This document shows positions 16,601 through 23,340 of a DNA stretch of 43,234 nt, in pieces. Each line of letters starts with the position of its first letter. Within the stretch, counting starts at the first letter, position 1. The position numbers and the translations under genes were made by a program. Source of the DNA: Thalassovita sp. (GTDB taxonomy: Bacteria; Pseudomonadota; Alphaproteobacteria; Rhodobacterales; Rhodobacteraceae); contig JARGPB010000024.1 in the NCBI GenBank assembly GCA_029212905.1, forward strand, positions 1 to 43,234. Direction: 5' to 3'. The notes under the pieces were generated by a model. That model did no database searches. It had not been told where the DNA came from and saw only the letters and a list, made by a program, of their open reading frames with translations.

Positions 16601-17756
16601 CTTGCCCATAGGACAGGCCAAACGGGTTCGGTGCCTCGGGGCCAAGCGCAAAGAACCCCCGCCCGCCAAAGCGCATCGGCTGATCTGCCGCCAGAATGAT
16701 CCAGGCGGGAATCCGGTCCTGTAGAGCCATGTTCTGATAGGTGACCTCCAAGGTGCGGCCAACTTGCGCAGGGCTGCCCGTCATCGCGATTTTCATCCCC
16801 GAGATCGCCTGCAAAACGGCGGCTTTTTCGGCCTGGCAATTGCCGCCCAATCGGGCCGAGGACGCACGGAGCCGCGCCTGCCATCCTGCGACCGTATCAT
16901 TGTTCTGCCATGTCAGGTCGGCATCAACGACGGTGCCTGGGCCGCGCGTTGGTGGCGCGGCAAACCGCTGTACCGTGCCGCTTAGAACGCCAGAGGTGGC
17001 CCCTCGGAACGGGGTTTTCGCCTGCGCGCCGGATTTCAGGAAACAGGTGTCTGTATTGTCGTTATGGGTGTAGGCGTTGCAATTTGGCGTGGCGGTGCAC
17101 AGGGTCTCACATTGGTTCAGACTGATCGCGTTCAGCAGCGGATCGGTTAGGCCGCTGCGAATGTCATTCCCGCTAAGATCATAGCCCTTCAGCTTGTTGA
17201 TCTTCAATGTGACCTTGGCTGAGGATGGGTCATGGCTGGCTTCGTTCCGCAGCCGTTGGAACCGTCCGCTGAATGTATCAACGCCCTGCGTCAATGCGCT
17301 GGCCAGCCGGTTGCACTGGACGATGACGCGGTTGATTTCGGATTGCGCCCCGCGCAGCGTGACCGCGAAACTGCCCTTTGTCGAATGCACGCTGGCGCGG
17401 GACCCGCTGCGCAATCGTTGTAGCAATGTGCCATGCAGAGCGGCGTTATAGGGCACGAAAGCCACGCCCCGCTCTTGCCAGTTCAACACAGCCACGGCCT
17501 GTCCATCGACGGCCAGCGTGGCCTTTTGGCCGACGTCATTCAGCGCGCCCTTGCCGGATTTTAGATTGAAGCTCAGCGTTCCGTCGATGCACAGCAATTG
17601 CAGGCAGTCGTATTTCGAGGTCCCGCAAATCTGTGTCGCGGCAGGCATTGTGCTGGCGTTTTTCGGGGGGTGCCACTGGGTCGCGCTTTGCGCCTCAGCC
17701 GTCAGGGGGATGGCCAGACAGGCCAGAATGCAGATCGCGCGCCAGACCCAATGCAC
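13635..17756 (-). CDS. Secreted caspase-family (C14) protein with PAN domain
   Basis: A 1373-residue exported protein. It has a signal peptide (1-23), a PAN/apple domain (about 187-260, with the Cys-rich CETLC...CNAY...CFL pattern), a long middle region (about 450-1050) suggestive of beta-propeller repeats, and a C-terminal caspase fold (about 1132-1373). The catalytic dyad is visible: His1214 in FAGHG and Cys1263 in DACHSG, so the peptidase could be active. A DRNTNGRIEASE loop near the end resembles an EF-hand calcium site. Translation starts at GTG 17756 after GAGGGAGAG. It heads a three-gene operon with a small secreted protein and a membrane-anchored protein. Substrate and role (cell-surface signalling, development or defence) are unknown. 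Confidence 0.85.
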   Translation of the reverse strand: MHWVWRAICILACLAIPLTAEAQSATQWHPPKNASTMPAATQICGTSKYDCLQLLCIDGTLSFNLKSGKGALNDVGQKATLAVDGQAVAVLNWQERGVAFVPYNAALHGTLLQRLRSGSRASVHSTKGSFAVTLRGAQSEINRVIVQCNRLASALTQGVDTFSGRFQRLRNEASHDPSSAKVTLKINKLKGYDLSGNDIRSGLTDPLLNAISLNQCETLCTATPNCNAYTHNDNTDTCFLKSGAQAKTPFRGATSGVLSGTVQRFAAPPTRGPGTVVDADLTWQNNDTVAGWQARLRASSARLGGNCQAEKAAVLQAISGMKIAMTGSPAQVGRTLEVTYQNMALQDRIPAWIILAADQPMRFGGRGFFALGPEAPNPFGLSYGQGQHRALVALASRGAGQNGQIALKPMQAGPVRVTAQVAGYLRACQQEFTFDLGTIPIQVAPAQPRIVLSNPAGRAAYSHLVHIEKFNRVVMLNNTRFLLLNEADGTELAEMSGEEFHVSPTQRFIAVLTGDHWKLIDVIDGTQVTRLRSGELGSGQLMWGAGDSFALATNSPWGEVNIASTFSDTLKLDRIATGPSCCPAEPSKTRLGIDLENATVSIWGMFGYYIAALQNPEFANTEGNTSAYGSSRTGHLSLYLHALNMMGSVSPVSIAERGQIVGGWTYSTKGSDKFAGTTQVRTRVPSDVTRQKRLNRVGLTPEPLRLSGQITPPDFAKHLPRTGLQLSEMRSGSWVGGLRLPKNVTGQKQALRQHLEGTSRKDVANQVMEQLKFEAHSHGWPLDWTETAETAEQRECYHLSLGQKDSMGQQPLKGAFVPKTHAVSISRIQMGRAAIWAVWHSCEAGATYGSLRGQSLLAIYDFGRPFSGDIQQVQASENGFMVNNRVNKHFEYPSVFKADDRHILMYAPGAGTISLYDRVSRDWRYIGENLPNGDLLAQAFLTQDKEYVVQANADGAFYVHRMATGQTVLSGRIAQDEVVVWNEAFEYDATAEAASLIDLRFPGAMGQYSLDRFGPALRHKHLARDTLYAGRQPQPADLSVPPGLTGRITAEGATANLSLQFAADRVTQLTVFQDGTITDQISVPAGQDEIQTSVPRLAQTRWVTVIATDAQGYASLPVTADLGPSPNATAQARAMIVGINTYRDAKLPSLNYALRDGGRFAEALLSLPHSPLPEDAIRMLKDRRATPEKILSALDATLDGLEKGDHAVLYFAGHGLRDTDGTFYFGTSGTDLQNLPTTALRFDQVAQRLAQSPARLTIILDACHSGAAGTGSFATNDDVVGNLAGLSSNVTVLSASKGREISRENAAAGGGVFTQALVNVLTTSRTRYDRNTNGRIEASELYEGVKSQVVNSQNGAQTPWMVKVRLVGDYAVF

Positions 17757-17850
17757 TGTTTACTCTCCCTCACCGTGTTCCAGCCCGAGTTTTCCCGAGC
17801 CAGCGCCCACTGACAAGGATAAACTGGGTCTTTTGGCTGGCAGGGGCCCG

Positions 17851-18615
17851 TCAGGTCACCAGCAACGCAGCCAGCGCGACCAGGCCGACCATTTCGGTTA
17901 CTTGTTGCGCGGCCCCCAGGACATCGCCGGTTTGGCCTCCGATTTTCGCGCGGGCCAATAGGCCCAAAGCGCCCACCGCCACAGCCATCAGCACCGCGAT
18001 CAGGCCCGCTGCTGCGCTGAGCATGGCGCCTCCGATCCCCAGAGCCAGCAAGACCGCCGCCCCTGCGCGCCACAGGCCGGGCCGTCCGACAGAGCGGCTT
18101 AGGCCGCTGCGTCGCGCATTCGGAAGCCAGGCCATCAGCACCGGCATCCCCGCGCGGGACATGACCGCGATGCCGATGGTGATCTCCAGCACATAGCCGG
18201 CCCCAAACAGCTGCGTCAGCGCCCACCAGCGCACTGCAAACCCCAACAGCAAGGCCATGACGCCATAGGTGCCGATCTGGCTGTCTTTCATGATTTCCAG
18301 CCGTCGGCTGCGCTCCCATCCGCCCCAAAATCCGTCGGCGACATCTGCCAGGCCGTCTTCGTGCATGGCGCCCGACAGGACCACCGTTGTGGTAATCGCC
18401 CCAATCGCGGCCAGTCCCGGCCCGATCCCCAGCAAGGCAGAGCCCACCAGCCCAGACAACCCGCCCAGCACCAGCCCCACCAGTGGATAGGCCCAAGCAG
18501 CCGCGGCCCCGCGTGCATAGGCGGCATCCGGCAAGCGAACCGGCAGGCGCGTCAGCAGCGACAGCGCCACGGCGAAATCCCGCAGCCTGATCCCGGTCTG
18601 GTCGTTTTCTTGCAT
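17851..18615 (-). CDS. cobS: Adenosylcobinamide-GDP ribazoletransferase CobS
   Basis: This integral membrane enzyme joins adenosylcobinamide-GDP to alpha-ribazole (or its phosphate) in the last steps of cobalamin synthesis. The 254 residues contain several hydrophobic helices and the hallmark acidic motif HEDGLADVADGFWGG. The start is the ATG at 18615, preceded by AAGGCGAC; longer in-frame extensions run into the divergent cobT gene. It is divergent from cobT (78 bases between starts), which makes the alpha-ribazole phosphate used here. The intergenic space looks too short for a cobalamin riboswitch. Confidence 0.93.
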   Translation of the reverse strand: MQENDQTGIRLRDFAVALSLLTRLPVRLPDAAYARGAAAAWAYPLVGLVLGGLSGLVGSALLGIGPGLAAIGAITTTVVLSGAMHEDGLADVADGFWGGWERSRRLEIMKDSQIGTYGVMALLLGFAVRWWALTQLFGAGYVLEITIGIAVMSRAGMPVLMAWLPNARRSGLSRSVGRPGLWRAGAAVLLALGIGGAMLSAAAGLIAVLMAVAVGALGLLARAKIGGQTGDVLGAAQQVTEMVGLVALAALLVT

Positions 18616-18693
18616 CAGGTCGCCTTTTTGCTGTGTTGCCCCCGGATAGCATTGCGCTAAACACACTCGCAACAACAGAGGAAACAGACCCGC

Positions 18694-19710
18694 ATGACCC
18701 ACGCCTTTGAGACGCTTGCCGATTTCCGTGCCCTTCTGGCGCAGGCTCCGGCCACGAACCTGGACGCCCGCAAAGAGGCCGAAGCCCGCAATGGTCAATT
18801 GACCAAGCCTCCGGGCGCGCTGGGGCGGCTAGAGGATCTGGCGATTTGGTATGCGGGGTGGCGTGGAACGGCGCGGCCCAGCATTCAGGCGCCTCAGGTG
18901 GTGATTTTTGCGGGCAACCATGGCGTGACGGCACAGGGGGTTTCGGCCTTTCCCGCCGAAGTAACCGAGCAGATGGTGCTGAATTTTCAGCATGGCGGGG
19001 CCGCGATCAACCAACTGTCCAAGGCCTTTGGCGCCAAAATGGACGTGCACGCCCTGTCGCTGGACCGGCCTACAGCAGATTTCACGCAAACGCCTGCCAT
19101 GTCCGAGCCCGAGCTGATCGAGGCCCTGCGCACCGGATGGAACGCGGTGGATGCGGGTACGGATTTGCTGGTGACCGGCGAGATGGGGATCGGCAACACG
19201 ACCTCGGCGGCGGCGATTGCGCTGGCTTTGTTTGGTGGGGATGCTGGCGATTGGACCGGACGTGGCACTGGCGTGGATGACGCTGGCCTGGCCACCAAAA
19301 CCCGCGTGGTCCAAGAGGGCGAGGCGCGCCACGCCGAAGCAATCTCTGACGGGTTGGACGCGCTGCGCTGTTTGGGCGGGCGCGAATTGGCGGCGATGGC
19401 GGGGGCGATTGCCCGCGCGCGGGCGTTGCGCATTCCGGTCATTCTGGACGGGTTCATTTGTTGTGCCGCGGCTGCCTGTCTGGAAAAGACCCAAGCAGGC
19501 GCGCTGGAGCATTGCGTGGCGGGCCACGCCAGCGCCGAGGCCGCGCATCCCCGGTTGCTGACCGCCTTGGGGCAGGTGCCTTTGATGTCGCTTGGGCTGC
19601 GGTTGGGCGAAGGCTCTGGCGCTGCGCTGGCGATCGGCATCCTGAAGGGTGCCGTGGCCTGCCATTCGGGCATGGCCACCTTTGCCGAGGCCGGCGTGTC
19701 AGACGGCTAG
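18694..19710 (+). CDS. cobT: Nicotinate-nucleotide-dimethylbenzimidazole phosphoribosyltransferase CobT
   Basis: It transfers phosphoribose from nicotinate mononucleotide to dimethylbenzimidazole, giving alpha-ribazole phosphate for the lower loop of cobalamin. The 338 residues match the family length. Conserved blocks include KPPGALGRLEDLA near the N-terminus, FAGNHGV, GEMGIGNTTSAAA and the C-terminal GLRLGEGSGAA with the catalytic Glu. AGAGGAAA lies about 9 bases before the ATG. It is divergent from cobS and convergent with the Kef-type antiporter gene, whose stop is four bases away. In alphaproteobacterial literature this gene is also called cobU. Confidence 0.94.
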   Translation: MTHAFETLADFRALLAQAPATNLDARKEAEARNGQLTKPPGALGRLEDLAIWYAGWRGTARPSIQAPQVVIFAGNHGVTAQGVSAFPAEVTEQMVLNFQHGGAAINQLSKAFGAKMDVHALSLDRPTADFTQTPAMSEPELIEALRTGWNAVDAGTDLLVTGEMGIGNTTSAAAIALALFGGDAGDWTGRGTGVDDAGLATKTRVVQEGEARHAEAISDGLDALRCLGGRELAAMAGAIARARALRIPVILDGFICCAAAACLEKTQAGALEHCVAGHASAEAAHPRLLTALGQVPLMSLGLRLGEGSGAALAIGILKGAVACHSGMATFAEAGVSDG

Positions 19711-19714
19711 GCGC

Positions 19715-21586
19715 TTAGGGGGCATCGGCACGGGCATCCAACTGCGCCTGAAGGCTGGCCTCCAGTTCTTTGTCCAGTTCCAGGGCGCGCTTGATATAGG
19801 CTTCGTTTTTTGCGGCGGGGATGTTGGGGTCCCAGAACTGCGCCAGATCGCGGATGGCTTCGCGGTCGTGCTGGTAAAAGACCTTCTCGGCCTGGGCGGC
19901 TTCGTAATCGCTGAGGCCGACATTTTCCAACACATAGCGCCCCGCCCTCAGAGAGCTGTCGAACATTTCGCGCACGATATCATTCGCCCCAGCCTGATAA
20001 AGCTGAAACACATGGTTTCGGTCATGCGCACGCGCGATGATATGCAGGTCCGGCCTTTCGCGGCGGGCAAAGGCCACCAGCCGGGTGCTGGCCTCGGGTT
20101 GGTCCAGCGCGACGACCAGAACCTGCGCGTCCTTCAGGCCCGCAGCATGCAGAAGTTCAGGCCGGGTGGGGTCGCCAAAGAAACCTTTGAACCCGAATTT
20201 CCGCATCAGCCGGATGGTTTCCATATCGTGATCCAGCACGACGGTATCGAACCCGCTGGATTGCACCAATCGGTTCACGATCTGCCCAAACCGGCCAATT
20301 CCAGCGATGATCACAGGGCCTTGGGCGTCGATATTGTCGGCCTCGGCCTCGGTGTGGTCTTCGCCCATGCGGCGGGACAGCCAGTCGTAGAAAATAAACA
20401 AAAGCGGTGTGATCAACATCGACAGAGCGACCACCATCAGCAGCTTTTCGGACAGACCGCCGGTCAACACATGGGTCTGTTTGGCAAACGACAGCAGGAC
20501 AAAGCCGAATTCCCCAGCCTGCGCCAGTGACAGGGTGAACAGCCAGCGATTGCGCCCCCGCAATTTGAACAGTGACCCAAGCCCAAATAGGATCGCGCCC
20601 TTCAGAGCGATCAGCGCAGCCGTCATGGCCAGGATCGGTACCGGATTGGCGGTGAGCAGGGCAAAGTTGATGCCGGCGCCGACCGTGATGAAAAACAACC
20701 CCAGCAGCAGGCCCTTGAACGGCTGAATATCGCTCTCCAGCTCGTGTTTGAATTCGGTGTTGGCCAGCACGACTCCGGCCAGAAAGGTTCCCAGCGCGGG
20801 GGACAGGCCGACGGCATTCATGATGAACGCGATGCCCAGCACGATCAGCAGCGCCAGCGCGGTATACATTTCGCGCAGACGGGCGTGGTGGATATACCGA
20901 AACACCGGCCGGGTCAGATAGATCCCCGCCAGGATGATCACCGCCACGGCCCCCAGCGTGATCAGCGTGACGCCCCAGGCGGGCAGCCCCTCGACCAGGG
21001 ACATGGCGGGGGCGTGGGTCTCCAGGTCTTTGACGCGCGCGATGGATCCGTCTTCGCGCAGCATCGCCGTCGGGGCCACGGCCAACAGCGGCAACAGCGC
21101 CAGCATCGGGATCACCGCGATATCCTGCGTCAGCAGCACCGAAAAGGCTGAGCGCCCTCCGCCTGTTTGCATCAGGCCCTTTTCTGACAGGGTTTGCAGC
21201 ACGATCGCGGTGGAGGATAGCGAAAAGATCAGCCCGATCGCCAGCGCCTGCTGCAAGGGTTGCCCCAGCGCCAGCGCGCCAGCCATCACCGCCAGGGTGG
21301 TCAGCGTGATCTGCAATCCGCCCAGCCCCACCAGCTTGTGGCGCATGTTCCACAGGGTGCGCGGCTCTAGCTCCAGACCGATCAGGAACAGCATCATGAC
21401 CACGCCGAATTCTGCGAAATGTTGCAGGTCCACGGTTTCGCTTCCGACCAGGCCCAGGACTGGTCCGATGATGATCCCCGCAGTCAAATACCCCAGCACT
21501 GACCCCAACCCCAACCGCGCCGCAAAGGGCACGGCGATCACGGCAGCGGCCAGATAGATCGAAGCTTGGAACAAGAAAGATTGCAT
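19715..21586 (-). CDS. Kef-type K+/H+ antiporter (CPA2 family)
   Basis: A 623-residue inner-membrane monovalent cation:proton antiporter. The N-terminal two thirds hold about 12 hydrophobic helices (Na_H_Exchanger fold). A TrkA-N/RCK nucleotide-binding domain follows (from about 405; IAGIGRFGQIVNRL is the Rossmann loop), then a helical C-terminal tail. It is similar to KefB/KefC, which release potassium during electrophile stress, but gating by glutathione conjugates cannot be judged from this sequence. The ATG at 21586 has AAAGGA upstream and starts 10 bases after the lrp stop, so lrp and this gene probably form an operon. Confidence 0.88.
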   Translation of the reverse strand: MQSFLFQASIYLAAAVIAVPFAARLGLGSVLGYLTAGIIIGPVLGLVGSETVDLQHFAEFGVVMMLFLIGLELEPRTLWNMRHKLVGLGGLQITLTTLAVMAGALALGQPLQQALAIGLIFSLSSTAIVLQTLSEKGLMQTGGGRSAFSVLLTQDIAVIPMLALLPLLAVAPTAMLREDGSIARVKDLETHAPAMSLVEGLPAWGVTLITLGAVAVIILAGIYLTRPVFRYIHHARLREMYTALALLIVLGIAFIMNAVGLSPALGTFLAGVVLANTEFKHELESDIQPFKGLLLGLFFITVGAGINFALLTANPVPILAMTAALIALKGAILFGLGSLFKLRGRNRWLFTLSLAQAGEFGFVLLSFAKQTHVLTGGLSEKLLMVVALSMLITPLLFIFYDWLSRRMGEDHTEAEADNIDAQGPVIIAGIGRFGQIVNRLVQSSGFDTVVLDHDMETIRLMRKFGFKGFFGDPTRPELLHAAGLKDAQVLVVALDQPEASTRLVAFARRERPDLHIIARAHDRNHVFQLYQAGANDIVREMFDSSLRAGRYVLENVGLSDYEAAQAEKVFYQHDREAIRDLAQFWDPNIPAAKNEAYIKRALELDKELEASLQAQLDARADAP

Positions 21587-21596
21587 GTTTGGTCCT

Positions 21597-22052
21597 TTAG
21601 CAGGGCAGGGGGGCGTCTTGTTTGAATTGGTCCATCACGATCTGGCTTTGGACGCGGGAAACCGCTGGATGCGGCAGCAGAATTTCGTGGATCAAACTGT
21701 TCAGCGCGGCCAGATCCTCGCAATAGACGCGCAGCAGGTAATCGGCCTCGCCGGTCAGGGTCCAGCCCGAGATCACCTCGGGGCGCAGCTCGATCAGGCG
21801 GGCAAACTGGCGCGATTGTTCGGGGCCATGCGTGTCCATTTGGACCTGCACAAAGGCCTGGACGGCCAGCCCCACCTTGGATGGGTTCAGCCGGGCGGTA
21901 TAGGCCCGGATATATCCCTCGGTTTCCAGCCGCTGGCGTCGCCGCCCCGCCTGAGAAGGGGACAGGTTCAGCACCTCGCCCAGCTCTTGTGCGGTCAGGT
22001 GTGCGTTCTTTTGCAGCTCGGCCAGCAGCCGTTTGTCGGTTTCATCCAGCAT
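21597..22052 (-). CDS. Lrp/AsnC-family transcriptional regulator
   Basis: A 151-residue regulator with an N-terminal helix-turn-helix (MLDETDKRLLAELQKNAHL..., then LSPSQAGRRRQRLE as the recognition helix) and a C-terminal RAM/AsnC ligand domain (about 65-140). The ATG at 22052 matches the usual start of the family; an upstream in-frame codon at 22100 would add 16 residues and overlap the promoter region. It is divergent from hppD, the classic arrangement for a local amino-acid-responsive regulator, so control of tyrosine catabolism is likely. It is followed by the antiporter gene. Confidence 0.88.
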   Translation of the reverse strand: MLDETDKRLLAELQKNAHLTAQELGEVLNLSPSQAGRRRQRLETEGYIRAYTARLNPSKVGLAVQAFVQVQMDTHGPEQSRQFARLIELRPEVISGWTLTGEADYLLRVYCEDLAALNSLIHEILLPHPAVSRVQSQIVMDQFKQDAPLPC

Positions 22053-22058
22053 ATGCGT

Positions 22059-22135
22059 ATTTTCCGCGTTTTTTGTAATGATAGTGCGACAAGCCCGCAT
22101 TTCAAACAGGAATCGTGCCTGAAAACGCGCAAAAT
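22059..22135 (+). promoter_or_regulatory. Paired inverted sites between lrp and hppD
   Basis: ATTTTCCGCGTTTT (22059-22072) and AAAACGCGCAAAAT (22122-22135) are reverse complements at 13 of 14 positions. Their centres are 63 bases apart, or six helical turns. Lrp-family octamers often bind spaced sites on one DNA face, so this is a candidate operator for the adjacent regulator acting on both lrp and hppD. Confidence 0.45.
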
Positions 22136-22183
22136 TCCGGCAGTAAATCCCTTAACCTGTTTACAGCTGAACAGGAGGATACC

Positions 22184-23290
22184 ATGGGACCTTTCCCGCA
22201 CGACGCGCCGCAGGCGCAAATCACCCCGCAAAACCCGGCCGGCACGGATGGTTTCGAATTTGTCGAGTTTGCCCACCCCAACCCAGACGAGCTGCGCGCG
22301 GTGTTCACCCGCATGGGCTATGCGCTGGTGGCCAAGCACAAGACCAAGAACATCGAGCTGTGGCAGCAGGGCGACATCACCTATATCCTGAACGACGAAC
22401 CGGGCAGCTTTGCCGCAAAATTCGTCGAGCAACACGGCCCCTGTGCGCCTGCGATGGGCTGGCGTGTGGTGGATGCGCAGCATGCCTATGACCACGCCAT
22501 CGCCCAAGGCGCCGAGCCCTATACCGGCGCGGATAAAACCCTGGACTGGCCCGCAATCAAGGGTATCGGCGGATCGCTGATCTATTTCACCGATCAGTAT
22601 CACGAGACCTCGCCCTATAACCAAGAATTCGACTGGCTGGCCACGTCGAAACCTGCGGGCGTCGGGTTCTACTATCTGGATCACCTGACCCACAACGTGT
22701 TCAAGGGCAACATGGACAAGTGGTTTCAGTTCTATGGCACCCTGTTCAATTTCCGCGAAATCCGGTTCTTTGATATCGAAGGCAAATTCACCGGGTTGTT
22801 CAGCCGCGCGCTGACCTCGCCCTGTGGCCGCATTCGCATCCCGATCAACGAAGACCGCGGCGAAACAGGCCAGATCGTCGCCTATCTGAAGAAATACAAT
22901 GGCGAAGGCATTCAGCATATCGCTGTCGGCACCGATGACATCTATGGCTCGACCGATGTGATTGCCGCGCAGGGCGTCACGTTCATGCCTGGCCCGCCCG
23001 ACACCTATTACGAGCTGTCCAAGACCCGGGTTGTCGGCCATGACGAACCCATTGATCGGATGAAAAAGCACGGCATCCTGATCGACGGCGAGGGCGTCGT
23101 GGACGGGGCCGAAACCAAGATCCTGTTGCAGATCTTCTCGAAAACCGTGATCGGGCCGATCTTTTTCGAGTTCATCCAGCGCAAGGGCGATGACGGGTTC
23201 GGAGAGGGGAACTTCAAGGCCCTGTTTGAATCGATCGAACAAGAGCAGATCGACAACGGTGAACTGGGTGGGGATGTCGCCGCCGAGTGA
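22184..23290 (+). CDS. hppD: 4-hydroxyphenylpyruvate dioxygenase
   Basis: An Fe(II) enzyme converting 4-hydroxyphenylpyruvate to homogentisate in tyrosine breakdown. The 368 residues carry two glyoxalase-fold halves. The three iron ligands are visible: His167 (LDHLTHNV), His245 (QHIAVGT) and Glu329 (FFEFIQRKG). The start is ATG 22184 with AGGAGG at 22173-22178; in-frame codons further upstream lack a ribosome site and overlap the promoter region. It is divergent from an Lrp-family gene, and candidate binding sites lie between them. A terminator follows. The homogentisate pathway genes downstream of this step are not in the window. Confidence 0.96.
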   Translation: MGPFPHDAPQAQITPQNPAGTDGFEFVEFAHPNPDELRAVFTRMGYALVAKHKTKNIELWQQGDITYILNDEPGSFAAKFVEQHGPCAPAMGWRVVDAQHAYDHAIAQGAEPYTGADKTLDWPAIKGIGGSLIYFTDQYHETSPYNQEFDWLATSKPAGVGFYYLDHLTHNVFKGNMDKWFQFYGTLFNFREIRFFDIEGKFTGLFSRALTSPCGRIRIPINEDRGETGQIVAYLKKYNGEGIQHIAVGTDDIYGSTDVIAAQGVTFMPGPPDTYYELSKTRVVGHDEPIDRMKKHGILIDGEGVVDGAETKILLQIFSKTVIGPIFFEFIQRKGDDGFGEGNFKALFESIEQEQIDNGELGGDVAAE

Positions 23291-23310
23291 CCAATGTAAA
23301 GAAACGGTAA

Positions 23311-23339
23311 GGGGCCTGCCATCTGGCGGGCCCTTTGTT
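23311..23339 (+). terminator. Terminator after hppD
   Basis: GGGCCTGCC (23312-23320) pairs with GGCGGGCCC (23325-23333) with one mismatch and a four-base loop, followed by TTTGTTG. It ends next to the stop of the convergent gene at 23341. Confidence 0.65.
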
Positions 23340-23340
23340 G

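Noticed and set aside
18616..18693. Cobalamin riboswitch between cobS and cobT
   Set aside because: The spacer is only 78 bases and no B12-box-like core is visible.
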